DNA of 64,000 nucleotides, from assembly GCA_015067025.1 (NCBI GenBank), contig SVNC01000001.1, positions 248,001 through 312,000 of the forward strand, written 5' to 3'. Source of the DNA: Oscillospiraceae bacterium (GTDB lineage: Bacteria > Bacillota > Clostridia > Oscillospirales > Ruminococcaceae). The notes beneath the pieces were generated by a model that had not been told where the DNA came from, searched no databases, and worked only from the letters and a program-made list of their open reading frames with translations. A program made the position numbers and the translations under genes. Of the stretch, positions 8,380 through 17,076 are shown piece after piece; positions within the stretch are counted from its first letter, which is position 1, and each line of letters begins with the position of its first letter.

Positions 8380-8637
8380 CATACTACCTTTATTATAGGA
8401 AAGAATATCCACGGATATTCCATCCTCCTTCGCTGACTTTATAAGATGGTCAAGCCTTATCATAAGTGCTTTTTCTTCGTATATATACGCCTCAATTCTT
8501 TCAGGGTCTGATTCGTTATTGAATAACTGTCTGACCTTTTCAAGACGGCTTTGTATATACTCCATACGGGTGACGTAGTCGTCAAGCTTTTTATTATAGC
8601 TGTCATTTTTCTTTTGCTTTTTCAAAAATTCAAACAT
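8368..8637 (-). CDS. DUF2508-like small coiled-coil protein
   Basis: This 89-residue soluble protein is basic at the start (MFEFLKKQKK) and largely helical and charged afterwards. It resembles the short DUF2508 (YaaL) family of Firmicutes, whose function is unknown. The ATG at 8637 is chosen because AAGG lies 7 bases ahead. An in-frame GTG at 8661 would put that site inside the gene. The binding site is buried in a predicted 10-base stem (see 8642-8692), so translation may be controlled by RNA structure or coupled to read-through from nadA. Its 3' end overlaps the convergent glycosylase gene by 12 bases. Family assignment is tentative. Confidence 0.6.
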   Translation of the reverse strand: MFEFLKKQKKNDSYNKKLDDYVTRMEYIQSRLEKVRQLFNNESDPERIEAYIYEEKALMIRLDHLIKSAKEDGISVDILSYNKGSMSDL

Positions 8638-8641
8638 AAAT

Positions 8642-8692
8642 AAACCTTCCCTTAAAATCACATTTCTTTAAATGTATGACGGGGGAAGGTTT
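8642..8692 (-). promoter_or_regulatory. nested hairpin covering the ribosome binding site of the DUF2508-like gene
   Basis: AAACCTTCCC (8642-8651) pairs perfectly with GGGAAGGTTT (8683-8692). Inside the loop, ACATTT (8660-8665) pairs with AAATGT (8670-8675). In the reverse-strand RNA the 3' arm GGGAAGGTTT carries the AAGG binding site for the start at 8637. It follows the nadA stop by 12 bases, so it could also act as a weak terminator (the downstream run is only TTTATTT). Confidence 0.55.
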
Positions 8693-8703
8693 TATATTAC
8701 TTT

Positions 8704-9618
8704 TTATTTATTAAGCTCTAACATTCTGTTTATACATCCGGAAGCCTTTTTAATATATTCATCACTCATTTCTATTTCAAGACCACCCGTACCGAGTAAC
8801 GCCTTGTAAACGTCCATAAGGGTGGTTTCCTTCATATCAGGACAGATAAGCCCTTTATGCATGGGATAGAATTTCTTGTCGGGATATTTATAGGAAAGCA
8901 GTTCTGCGATGCTTATTTCTGTACCTATTATATACTCATCGTGATTATGCTCGTCAACATACTTCATAATACCGCCTGTAGAGCCTATGTAATCAGCTTT
9001 TTCGCAGACCTCCGGGGGACATTCGGGGTGAACGAGCAAAAGTGCGTCAGGGTGGAGCGACTTTGCTTTTTCAGCGTCTGCCGATGTCATTCTGCCGTGA
9101 ACGGGACATCCGCCGTTCCATAAAACGATATTTTTTTGAGGGAAGTTTTCCTTTACATAGCTGCCAAGATTTATATCAGGGATGAAAAGAATGTTTTCTT
9201 CCTCCATATTGCCGACTACGTTAAGTGCTGAAGCGGACGTTACACAGACGTCGGTGACACATTTTAAAGCGGCAGTCGTATTTATATAGGAAACCACCGC
9301 ATAGTCAGGATGTTCGTTTTTAAACTTTACTACTTCATCGGGAGTGAATTGTTCTGCCATGGGACAACCTGCGTGGGGTGCGGCTAACACTACCTTTTTA
9401 TCAGGAGAAAGTATCTTTGCGGTTTCTGCCATAAAATGTACACCACAGAATAGTATCATTTCCTTATCGACGTTTTTAGCGGCAGCGGATAACTGAAAGC
9501 TGTCTCCAACAAAATCTGCAACCTCTGTTATTTCCTTTGCAACATAGCTGTGAGCAAGTATGCAACAATTTTTCTCTTTTTTAAGCTTCAGTATCTTTTC
9601 CTGAATATCGTTTATCAT
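8704..9618 (-). CDS. nadA: quinolinate synthase A
   Basis: This enzyme condenses iminoaspartate and dihydroxyacetone phosphate to quinolinate in de novo NAD synthesis and needs a [4Fe-4S] cluster. The three cluster cysteines of the family are present in FCGVHFMAETAKIL, WNGGCPVHGRM and KGLICPDMKETTL. Other signatures are ILAHSYVAKEI (about residues 20-30) and VGDSFQLS. The 304-residue length is normal for the short NadA form. NadB and NadC, its usual operon partners, are not next to it. The ATG follows AAGGAAGGAAAG. Transcription comes from the promoter at 9673-9701. Confidence 0.95.
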   Translation of the reverse strand: MINDIQEKILKLKKEKNCCILAHSYVAKEITEVADFVGDSFQLSAAAKNVDKEMILFCGVHFMAETAKILSPDKKVVLAAPHAGCPMAEQFTPDEVVKFKNEHPDYAVVSYINTTAALKCVTDVCVTSASALNVVGNMEEENILFIPDINLGSYVKENFPQKNIVLWNGGCPVHGRMTSADAEKAKSLHPDALLLVHPECPPEVCEKADYIGSTGGIMKYVDEHNHDEYIIGTEISIAELLSYKYPDKKFYPMHKGLICPDMKETTLMDVYKALLGTGGLEIEMSDEYIKKASGCINRMLELNK

Positions 9619-9672
9619 AGCTTTTCTTTCCTTCCTTAAAAGCAGGGTATCTGTTATATTTCGTTAAATACA

Positions 9673-9701
9673 AGTATAGCATTATTTTGTCGATTTTTCA
9701 A
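9673..9701 (-). promoter_or_regulatory. sigma-A promoter of nadA
   Basis: On the reverse strand TTGAAA (9696-9701) and TATACT (9673-9678) are 17 bases apart. No clear operator for an NAD-responsive repressor was recognised. Confidence 0.65.
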
Positions 9702-9749
9702 GAGGTGCTTTAAGCACTGAGGTTTGTTTTACAATGTCAGTTAAATACA

Positions 9750-9778
9750 TTGACTTTTTTTGTTAAATCTGCTATAAT
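9750..9778 (+). promoter_or_regulatory. strong promoter of the toroid / CapA-like operon
   Basis: TTGACT (9750-9755), 17 bases and a perfect TATAAT (9773-9778). The start point would be near 9785, about 50 bases before the first gene. Confidence 0.8.
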
Positions 9779-9795
9779 TAATGTAAATAAAATCA

Positions 9796-9823
9796 TTTTT
9801 TGTTAAAGGATTTTAACAAAAAA
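9796..9823 (+). promoter_or_regulatory. leader hairpin abutting the ribosome binding site
   Basis: TTTTTTGTTAAA (9796-9807), loop GGAT and TTTAACAAAAAA (9812-9823) make a perfect 12-base A/T stem. It ends exactly where the GGAGAGG binding site (9824-9830) begins. It may stabilise the mRNA 5' end or modulate translation. No terminator-type T-run follows. Confidence 0.5.
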
Positions 9824-9833
9824 GGAGAGGTGG

Positions 9834-11624
9834 ATGACTTTGGCTAAAACTACAACAAAGAAAAACCATTATTCTGACATTTTTAAAGCAAAGAAAAACG
9901 CTCTTGGTAAATTTATAAAAGGCGACCCCTATTTAATATCGACCGTACAGGATGGCGTAGCAGGAACACTGTTTGCTAAAGCTGTATGTTTTATTTCGGT
10001 GACAGACGGAACATTCCGTGCGAGAGTTTTTTCGGCGGCAGAATATGATGTTTCTGATGCTTTTGAAAAGGCGTGTGAAAAGGCGGAAAATTTCGTTGCA
10101 GAAAATAACGTAGAAGTTCTCTGGCTTAAAGCTGATTTTGTAAATTACTGCAAAATTGTCTCCTACAAGAGCTATATAGCAGAGGTTAAGGAAGCAAGAG
10201 AATTTTTTTATAAAAAAGGCGTCAGCTTTGATGTGGATTTTGATATGGCACTTCTTGAAGCACAGCTTAACTGTGGTGGCCTTATTGATTATAAATCCTG
10301 CCAGCTTAACGTGGCTAAAATAAGAGAATATTTTGCAAGTATTGGAAACGATCGTTTTAAATCAATTCCAAGCAATGTTATAGAGTTTACTACGGTAGGA
10401 TATATCTGTGATGAAGATATGAATACCTATAAGCTCTATCCTGATGAAGAAAATTACGGTAGAAGGGTTGTAAAGGAACTTACAAAGGAAGATATCGGCA
10501 GAGTTATCAGACGCTCTTCTGTATATCTTGCAAATGCTATAGACGAAAACGGTAAATTCGATTACGGTGTAAATCCGGTTACAGATTTCCATTTTATAAC
10601 CTACAATATTTTAAGACACGCAGGTACTATCTGGAGTGTTATCATGCAGTACGATACTACAAAAGATGAAGCACTTATTCCAAAGATAGAAAGTGCTATA
10701 GGATATATGCTTAACAGTATAGAAAGCCCTGACGATGACCATGCTTACCTTATTGAAAGAAAAGCAGATGAAATAAAGCTTGGCGGTAATGCGGTAGCTA
10801 TTATCACTTTATCAACTTATATGCAGGTGTTCAAGAGCGATAAATATAAGGAGCTTATAAGAAAGATAGCAAATTCAATACTTGACAGTCAGGAAGCTGA
10901 CGGCAGCTATTATCACGTATTGAGCTACCCCGATTATAAGCGTAAGGAACGCGACCGAATTGTCTACTATGACGGAGAAGCAACCTTTGCACTTGCCCGT
11001 GCATACAGCGTTACAGGTGATGAAAGATTTCTGAATGCGGCTAAAAAGGCACTTGATTACTTTATAGAAAATGATTATACACGTTTTTGTGATCACTGGA
11101 TCGCATATTCGGTTAATGAAGTTACAATGTACGACCCGGAGGAAAAGTATCTCAATTTCGGATTACGCAATGCAAATGAAAATCTGACAAGAATTTTCAA
11201 TCAGGATACCACCTTCCACACCTTCTTAGAGCTTCTTATGGCGGCTTATGAGCTTTACGAGCGTGTGGTTTCGAAGAAGCTGAATGCATCATATATGCAG
11301 AAATTCAATAGAGAAGCTTTTATTAGAACTATTTACAGAAGAGCACATTATATGCTCAATGGTTATCTGTATCCCGAATTTGCGATGTATATGAAAAATC
11401 CTCTTGGAGTAGCGGAAACCTTCTGTGTACGCCATGACAGTTATCGTGTAAGAATAGACGACGTACAGCATTATATAGGCGGTTATTATAATTTTTACAA
11501 GCATTTTGACAAGCTTCAGCAGTACTATGACAAAATAGTGAACAAGCCTGTGGAAAAACCGTCGGTTGTGTCTGCAGATGCGGAAAGAGCATCCTTTGTA
11601 AACTGGATACTCAACAACATTTAA
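9834..11624 (+). CDS. predicted (alpha/alpha)-toroid protein with a novel N-terminal domain
   Basis: This 596-residue cytoplasmic protein has no signal peptide or membrane segment. Residues about 1-190 form an alpha/beta region I do not recognise. From about 230 to 500 there are repeated helical hairpins. These include SAIGYMLNSIE, YKELIRKIANSILDSQEADGSYYH and YYDGEATFALARAYSVTGDERFLNAAKKALDYF (written here in parts: YYDGEATFALARAYSVTG, then DERFLNAAKKALDYF). Such hairpins are typical of the six-hairpin toroids of glycoside hydrolases, lyases and AGE/epimerase-type enzymes. The DGSYYH and YDGEA motifs sit where those enzymes bind sugars. It is the first gene of an operon with the giant CapA-like gene starting 27 bases later. 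A role in making or trimming a surface glycopolymer is inferred; substrate and reaction are unknown. Confidence 0.6.
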   Translation: MTLAKTTTKKNHYSDIFKAKKNALGKFIKGDPYLISTVQDGVAGTLFAKAVCFISVTDGTFRARVFSAAEYDVSDAFEKACEKAENFVAENNVEVLWLKADFVNYCKIVSYKSYIAEVKEAREFFYKKGVSFDVDFDMALLEAQLNCGGLIDYKSCQLNVAKIREYFASIGNDRFKSIPSNVIEFTTVGYICDEDMNTYKLYPDEENYGRRVVKELTKEDIGRVIRRSSVYLANAIDENGKFDYGVNPVTDFHFITYNILRHAGTIWSVIMQYDTTKDEALIPKIESAIGYMLNSIESPDDDHAYLIERKADEIKLGGNAVAIITLSTYMQVFKSDKYKELIRKIANSILDSQEADGSYYHVLSYPDYKRKERDRIVYYDGEATFALARAYSVTGDERFLNAAKKALDYFIENDYTRFCDHWIAYSVNEVTMYDPEEKYLNFGLRNANENLTRIFNQDTTFHTFLELLMAAYELYERVVSKKLNASYMQKFNREAFIRTIYRRAHYMLNGYLYPEFAMYMKNPLGVAETFCVRHDSYRVRIDDVQHYIGGYYNFYKHFDKLQQYYDKIVNKPVEKPSVVSADAERASFVNWILNNI

Positions 11625-11651
11625 TTGTGCGAGCAAGGGAGAAATTTTGAT

Positions 11652-14600
11652 ATGAATTATAAACAGCTTTGCGAAGGCCAGCCTAAATTTCCTGTTGAAA
11701 CAGGGACGGCAGAAAACACTGTATCGCTGACCTGGGATAACGTTCCTTATGCGGATGGGTATCGTGTATTTGCATCTCCTCACGGGAAAAACCGATTTGT
11801 CGGCCAATTGAACACCAACAAAACAAGAGCGGTTTTCAGAAATTGTCAGAATGGTGTTGTAGTAGATTATAAGATCAAGGCTTTCAGAATAGCGGATGGT
11901 CCTGATAACTATTTCGCAGAATCAAGAATAGTATCACTTTGTCCTATGAAGACACCGCGTAATCTTGTTGCGAGTAATGGTGGTGAAAGCTCTGTTATTC
12001 TTTGCTGGATGGATGACTCCGACTCTGACGGATATAAAGTCTACATAGACAGAGAATGTAATGATAAGTATGCGTTTTTACAGTATAGCGGTACTACCGA
12101 TTGTAAGGTCGATGTTTCGGGAATATCCGGGACAGTTCGCTTTAAAGTAAGAAGCTTTAAAATTGTAAATCATACAGAAAAAATAAGCAACAGCAGTGAG
12201 TATGTAGAACTTCAGCTTTCGTCTGTAAAGCATACGAAGCAGACAAGCTCCGACAGAAAGCTTGAGCGTTTTGACAAGAATATAAATAAAGAATATGTCA
12301 GAAGATACACCCTTAAAGGCGGTGAGCTTCAGAATGATAATCACAAGTGTCTTATTATGCTTGGCGGTGATATTTCTACCTGTGCTGCAACACAGCATGA
12401 TGCACTCGTAAGGGGCTTTGGCTTTGATTATACCTTGTCATCTTTAGGAGAAGTGTTTGGCTCTTCCGATTTTTCCGTTGCGGCGCTTGATACTGACGTC
12501 AATGATGAAAAAGACTACACTTATGAGAATGAAAATGTGAATAACAGTCCGTCAACTCTGATCGAGACCTTATGTGCGGGAGGAATAGATTCTGTTGCAC
12601 TCTGCGGAAAGCTTGCGAGGAAAGTGCCTAAGGCTATATCGGATTATCCTATTTCTGCTTTTTCCTCAGGAACAGGGGAAATTAACGGAGAACGCTTCAG
12701 AATTGTTGATATAAAGAATATCAAGGTAGGTTTTTTAAGTACAACCATAGATCTTGATATTTCGTCTGCTATCGGAACGGTAAAGAGCCAGGGTGCGGAA
12801 TTTGTTGTAGTATACTGCAACTGGAAGGAAAAGCACACTCCCGTAGTGAAGGAAAGCTGGCGTAGATATGCTGTAAAGCTTGCTGAATATGGTGCAGACT
12901 TCATCGTAGGCTGCGGTCTTGGTACTCTTTGCGAATATGATATAATAGCTGCAAAAGATGGCAGAAATGTAAGTGTTGCTTATTCTATAGGCTCGGTAAT
13001 TCCCGGAAAGGCGGTTACAAGATTTGAAAATATCGGTGCACTCCTTTGTCTCAGACTTGCAAGAGACGGAAAAACAGGTAAGGTAAGAAATGATTTTACC
13101 GGTTATATTCCTTATGCAATGACAAGAGGTACGTCGATGCGTCACGCAGTGGTATTGACAGAATCCAATCGCAGTGTTTTTGGTAATTCTGATTATACAA
13201 AGTATCTCAGTCAGGTGAAATCTGCCCTTGGCGACAAGATCACTTATGCGAGATATCAGCGTCCCGGCAGGGATGTCACCTTTGCACTCAACGGCTCTGC
13301 TCTTATATCTGAGCTTTTCAAAAATAATGAGGATGCTCTTACAGACCGTTCGCACCTGTTTATATCACAACTTACCTTATGCGGCGATAAGATGGAGGTT
13401 GAAGAGGGTCAATATCGCGATGGTGTTACTCCTCTTTACTGGAATTTAACAAAGAATTTTAATGAATACCTTGCTGAAAACAAGAGGGATTGTCTTGTGC
13501 TCGATTTCTATTACACGGCTACAGTTCTTCATTATGAGCTTGACGGAGTTCTGTATTCCGGAGGTAAGGCGTTCAGACACTCACGCTTCTTTGCCGAAAA
13601 CAAAAATAAGCTGAAGCTTGTTGATATTTCGGAAAACGAGATGTGGAAACCGCTTCTTGACAGATATATCGACGCGGTAAGATCCGTTTATGATAGGAAA
13701 AAGATAATCCTTGTAAAGGTAACTGACCCTAAGCTTTATTACAGAAACGGAAGATTTATAAAAACAGAAGATACAGCACTTGACAGTAAGCTCTTATTTG
13801 ATATGGAAAGCTACTTTATAAGAAGGGTCAATCCTGTTGTTATAGACGTTTCAGGCTATTATCCGGGATATATCAATAAGGCAGGTTCAAGCTATGCTGT
13901 TTGCCGAGATAAAAGGTTTGCACAGAATATCTCCGATGCGGCAATAAGCATAGCAAAGGATGACCTTTATGCACAGAGCTATTCGTTACAGCGTGACAGC
14001 AAGCTGTGGCTTTCGATGGTAGGAGATTATTTTGATGCAATAAAAAGATCCGATTGCGATAGCTTTTTCTTCGGTAATAACGTTGCGGCTGACATAATAA
14101 TATCAAATCTCAGTACTGATTTTATAAGTGCAAATTTTGATGATCTTCAGAATATGAAGAAAAATGCCCCTCTTAGTTTTTCTGAGCTTATGAGCAGTTA
14201 TGATTTCGGCGAGAACAAAACTCTTCAGAGAGTCTGCAGTGCAATTTACAGCCTTACTAAAAATAGTCTTGAAAATGAATACATTTCAGAAATTATAAGA
14301 CTTGACCTTTATGCAAAGAAGCTTCTTGCAAAGGTGCTTTCGGACTATTTTGATAAAAACGGGATTATCCCTGAATGCAGATTAGATATTCGAAATCTTG
14401 ATTTTTATCTGAAATGTGCTCAGCTGATAATTGGCGGACAGAATGTAACTGCGGTTACGATGCTGGTTTCTGAGTATTACAAAAAGAACAAGCCTGTTGC
14501 TGTAGATATGCTCGGCGGAACAAATCTGAAGGAGATAATATCCGAGTGCCGTGTTGCTACAAGCGGAACAACAGTGAACGATTGTTCTGTGCTTACAGCC

Positions 14601-15341
14601 TTTTCTAAACCTGTAGAGGTTGACTATAGCTACGTGGATTCGCATACTCTTTTTTATAAGGAACTTTCAAAGAAGAGATTTGAAAAGCTGAGCGATCCTT
14701 CTCAGTGGATTATCGTTGACTTCAATGAGATAATCAGACCGATCTATATTCATAAGGATACGTATTTTGCTTATACCGCAAGGTGCGAGTCGACGAGGAT
14801 ATTCAAGGCGTTCTTATCAGAGGATAAGCAGATACTTCCTTACGAAGACAAGCAGATGAGTGCATCTTATGTAAAGGAATGCGTAAAGAAACTGGCGGAT
14901 CTTCTGACAGAGAAATACGGGAAGAATATTATTCTGTCGACTATTACACTTAACGATAATTATCTCGATAATTCTGACGTTATCTGTCCTTTTGATGATG
15001 ACAGGATAGAGGAAAAGAATAAACTCATAAAGCTTGCTGAAAAGGAATTTATAAAACTTACAAAATGCTATGTGATAAATTATAGCGATAAGTTTATTGC
15101 ACAGCAGGCAGGAATAAAGAATCGTGCCTTTACAGCCGCTTATGAGGAGGATTTCTATACCCACTGTGCAAAGGCTCTTGACATCATTGTAGAAGGAAAA
15201 TCTGATAAGAAGATATATGATAATGTGGATATTCTTTCATATATTGAAAGAGCACACCGCATTTTAAGTGCAAATCCTGATATGTCCTATGACCTTCAGA
15301 AACAACTCTTCGGAGATATGACTCCGCTGGTGGCAAAGTAA
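11652..15341 (+). CDS. giant FN3 - degenerate CapA - DUF6270-like multidomain protein
   Basis: This 1229-residue protein has no signal peptide. Residues about 10-100 and 103-195 look like two fibronectin type III domains (SLTWDNVPYADGYRVF and ILCWMDDSDSDGYKVY). Residues about 230-480 follow the CapA/PGA_cap metallophosphatase pattern (LGGDIS, NSPSTLIETLCAGGIDSVAL, YGADFIVGCGLGTL, VAYSIGSVI). The usual metal ligands are replaced: the NNH, HWG..E and GHHPH positions read CGK, CNW..K and GCGLGT. Residues about 495-770 and 950-1180 are two regions resembling the DUF6270 protein encoded next (CLVLDF...KKIILVKV and WIIVDF...KNIILSTI). The ATG at 11652 follows AAGGGAG, while the earlier in-frame TTG at 11625 precedes it. 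Its role may be structural in capsule or glycopolymer synthesis, which is inference. Confidence 0.6.
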   Translation: MNYKQLCEGQPKFPVETGTAENTVSLTWDNVPYADGYRVFASPHGKNRFVGQLNTNKTRAVFRNCQNGVVVDYKIKAFRIADGPDNYFAESRIVSLCPMKTPRNLVASNGGESSVILCWMDDSDSDGYKVYIDRECNDKYAFLQYSGTTDCKVDVSGISGTVRFKVRSFKIVNHTEKISNSSEYVELQLSSVKHTKQTSSDRKLERFDKNINKEYVRRYTLKGGELQNDNHKCLIMLGGDISTCAATQHDALVRGFGFDYTLSSLGEVFGSSDFSVAALDTDVNDEKDYTYENENVNNSPSTLIETLCAGGIDSVALCGKLARKVPKAISDYPISAFSSGTGEINGERFRIVDIKNIKVGFLSTTIDLDISSAIGTVKSQGAEFVVVYCNWKEKHTPVVKESWRRYAVKLAEYGADFIVGCGLGTLCEYDIIAAKDGRNVSVAYSIGSVIPGKAVTRFENIGALLCLRLARDGKTGKVRNDFTGYIPYAMTRGTSMRHAVVLTESNRSVFGNSDYTKYLSQVKSALGDKITYARYQRPGRDVTFALNGSALISELFKNNEDALTDRSHLFISQLTLCGDKMEVEEGQYRDGVTPLYWNLTKNFNEYLAENKRDCLVLDFYYTATVLHYELDGVLYSGGKAFRHSRFFAENKNKLKLVDISENEMWKPLLDRYIDAVRSVYDRKKIILVKVTDPKLYYRNGRFIKTEDTALDSKLLFDMESYFIRRVNPVVIDVSGYYPGYINKAGSSYAVCRDKRFAQNISDAAISIAKDDLYAQSYSLQRDSKLWLSMVGDYFDAIKRSDCDSFFFGNNVAADIIISNLSTDFISANFDDLQNMKKNAPLSFSELMSSYDFGENKTLQRVCSAIYSLTKNSLENEYISEIIRLDLYAKKLLAKVLSDYFDKNGIIPECRLDIRNLDFYLKCAQLIIGGQNVTAVTMLVSEYYKKNKPVAVDMLGGTNLKEIISECRVATSGTTVNDCSVLTAFSKPVEVDYSYVDSHTLFYKELSKKRFEKLSDPSQWIIVDFNEIIRPIYIHKDTYFAYTARCESTRIFKAFLSEDKQILPYEDKQMSASYVKECVKKLADLLTEKYGKNIILSTITLNDNYLDNSDVICPFDDDRIEEKNKLIKLAEKEFIKLTKCYVINYSDKFIAQQAGIKNRAFTAAYEEDFYTHCAKALDIIVEGKSDKKIYDNVDILSYIERAHRILSANPDMSYDLQKQLFGDMTPLVAK

Positions 15342-15347
15342 CAAACA

Positions 15348-15377
15348 AGCCGTATTCCTTATGGAATGCGGCTTTTG
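15348..15377 (+). terminator. terminator after the giant gene
   Basis: AGCCGTATTCC, loop TTAT and GGAATGCGGCT (one G-U pair) followed by TTTTG separate this operon from the next promoter. Confidence 0.8.
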
Positions 15378-15423
15378 CTATAAAATATATAAAATTATCT
15401 AAATAGCGATTTTTTGGAATGAG

Positions 15424-15453
15424 TTGACAATATTGTAATGTGTGTGATATTAT
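15424..15453 (+). promoter_or_regulatory. promoter of the DUF6270 gene
   Basis: A perfect TTGACA (15424-15429) and TATTAT (15448-15453) have an 18-base spacer. The resulting leader would be about 165 bases, very AT-rich and without a recognised structure. Confidence 0.6.
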
Positions 15454-15626
15454 AATATATGTTGTATGTTTTGTTACAAAAAGTTCATGTTACATTTTTG
15501 ATTATGTTCATTTTATATTTGTGAAAGTTTAAGTGATGCTAAAACTTTAAAGCAAAATAACTTGATCGTAATGCGAAAAATTTTGTTGTGTTAGAATTGA
15601 CAGATTAAGAGTCGGAGGAGTCGGAT

Positions 15627-17012
15627 ATGAATTTAGAATTAAATCATCCAGATGAAAGTGTTTTTGATGAAAATAAGATTTCTCATATTAGTATTATTGG
15701 ATCATGTATTCCCAGAGATGTTTTTGAAATTTGTAAGGATGCTGATGGATATATTAAAGATTCGGAAAATCTTTATGTCGTAGATAGATTTGTGCAAAGT
15801 ATAGGACTAATATCAGCTGTGTCTCCTTGCTTAGATAAGACTATAGCACAAACGTTGATAAAAGAATCTCATGAATCAGATGCTAGCGGCTTTTATAAGA
15901 GAAACTTTATGCTGGATGTTACCAAAACATGGAGTGATTATTTAAATGAAGTTAAATCAGAATGGTTAATTATTGATGTTTCAACAGCCAGATTTAGAAT
16001 TATAGAATTTGAGAATAGTTACATAACCGAGTCTTTGGAAGTGTGCATAACAAGTAAACTCGATAAGATTTCAGACGATTCGCTTTTGTATAAATTAAAA
16101 CAAAGCGAAAAAGTTGATGCTTTAGATTTTGATTGTGAGTTTTTAAAAACACAGTATTTTAAGTATTTTGACAAACTCTTATCTATGTACCCTCAGGAAA
16201 AGATAATTGTTTTAGGTGTGCGTCACGGTTTTTCTTTTATAGATGATGAGCTTTTGAAAGTATCGTTGTTAGATTATAATGTTGAATGTCGACAGAAACG
16301 TGAGAATAAAATTATAGATTTTGCTTACAGTTGTGCAAAAGAATATATGCCGAACGCACATTTCATTGACGCTTTACCTATAGAAGTCTGTGACGTGCGT
16401 CATAAGTGGGGAATGTTAGGACTACACTTTATAGCTGATACTTATTTGTACTATTTTCGCTGTATTGATTTTATCGTGCATTGTTCTTTGGATAAATTTC
16501 AAGAAAAAGATTATATATCGAAAATGCAATTTGATTTTACGAAAAAAATTTTCAGTAAATTCTCTCTGTTTGTGAATAAGATAGTAGAAAAAGATCGTAA
16601 TAAATTACGTATGGATAAAGGAGTTTTACCTGGCAGTTATGAGAAAAATGGGGTGAAGCTTGTAATAATGGATGATTATTCTTATTCGGTATCCGGAACC
16701 TCTACCGATGACACAGTTTTCTATTTGTTTTCTTCTCAAAAAAATCCAATGGGAGAATGGACATCAGTGAAAGAAAAAACAGAATCAGGAGTCTATAAAT
16801 TTTTAACAGGCACTAAAAATATAGGAGAGGATTTTTTCGTCCAATTGGTACTTGCAAATAATCCGAATGATAGGAAATGGGTAAAAAGCTATGGGTGGGC
16901 TGCTAAATTTATTCTTGATAAGTCTTATGAATATCAACTTGTCAGAATGGTTATAAAAAAAGATACACAAGTTGATGCAAGCGGAAAGCTTTTCCTGGAA
17001 AAATTAGAATAA
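15627..17012 (+). CDS. DUF6270 (SGNH-like) protein with C-terminal beta-rich domain
   Basis: This 461-residue protein starts with HISIIGSCIPRDVFEI (about residues 20-35). The GSCxxRD motif marks DUF6270, a family often found in capsule and exopolysaccharide loci and probably related to SGNH esterases. Later conserved points are WLIIDVSTARFRII (about 112-125), KIIVLGVRHGFSF (about 192-204) and the histidine-bearing MLGLHFIADTYLYYF (about 272-286). The last 130 residues form a separate beta-rich unit (YSVSGTSTDDTVFYLF...WVKSYGWAAKFI). The ATG follows GGAGGAG. Its bases are visibly more AT-rich than those of its neighbours, suggesting transfer. It has its own promoter and terminator and follows the giant protein that carries two related modules. 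Enzymatic function is unproven. Confidence 0.65.
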   Translation: MNLELNHPDESVFDENKISHISIIGSCIPRDVFEICKDADGYIKDSENLYVVDRFVQSIGLISAVSPCLDKTIAQTLIKESHESDASGFYKRNFMLDVTKTWSDYLNEVKSEWLIIDVSTARFRIIEFENSYITESLEVCITSKLDKISDDSLLYKLKQSEKVDALDFDCEFLKTQYFKYFDKLLSMYPQEKIIVLGVRHGFSFIDDELLKVSLLDYNVECRQKRENKIIDFAYSCAKEYMPNAHFIDALPIEVCDVRHKWGMLGLHFIADTYLYYFRCIDFIVHCSLDKFQEKDYISKMQFDFTKKIFSKFSLFVNKIVEKDRNKLRMDKGVLPGSYEKNGVKLVIMDDYSYSVSGTSTDDTVFYLFSSQKNPMGEWTSVKEKTESGVYKFLTGTKNIGEDFFVQLVLANNPNDRKWVKSYGWAAKFILDKSYEYQLVRMVIKKDTQVDASGKLFLEKLE

Positions 17013-17038
17013 TTAATACTGCCGTTTGATGCAAAAAC

Positions 17039-17060
17039 AGCCCTCCCGTTTGGGAGGGCT
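17039..17060. terminator. bidirectional terminator between the DUF6270 gene and pfk
   Basis: AGCCCTCCC, loop GTTT and GGGAGGGCT form a 9-base GC-rich stem between two convergent genes. A CTGTTTTTG run follows it on the reverse strand. Confidence 0.8.
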
Positions 17061-17076
17061 TATGTCAGTTATAAAA

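Noticed and set aside
11289-11807. Reverse-strand ORF of 172 codons
   Set aside because: It overlaps two well-supported forward genes and has no recognisable motif or ribosome binding site.
12735-13355. Reverse-strand ORF of 206 codons inside the giant gene
   Set aside because: It has no binding site or family match and mirrors the codon pattern of the forward gene, which shows recognisable domains.
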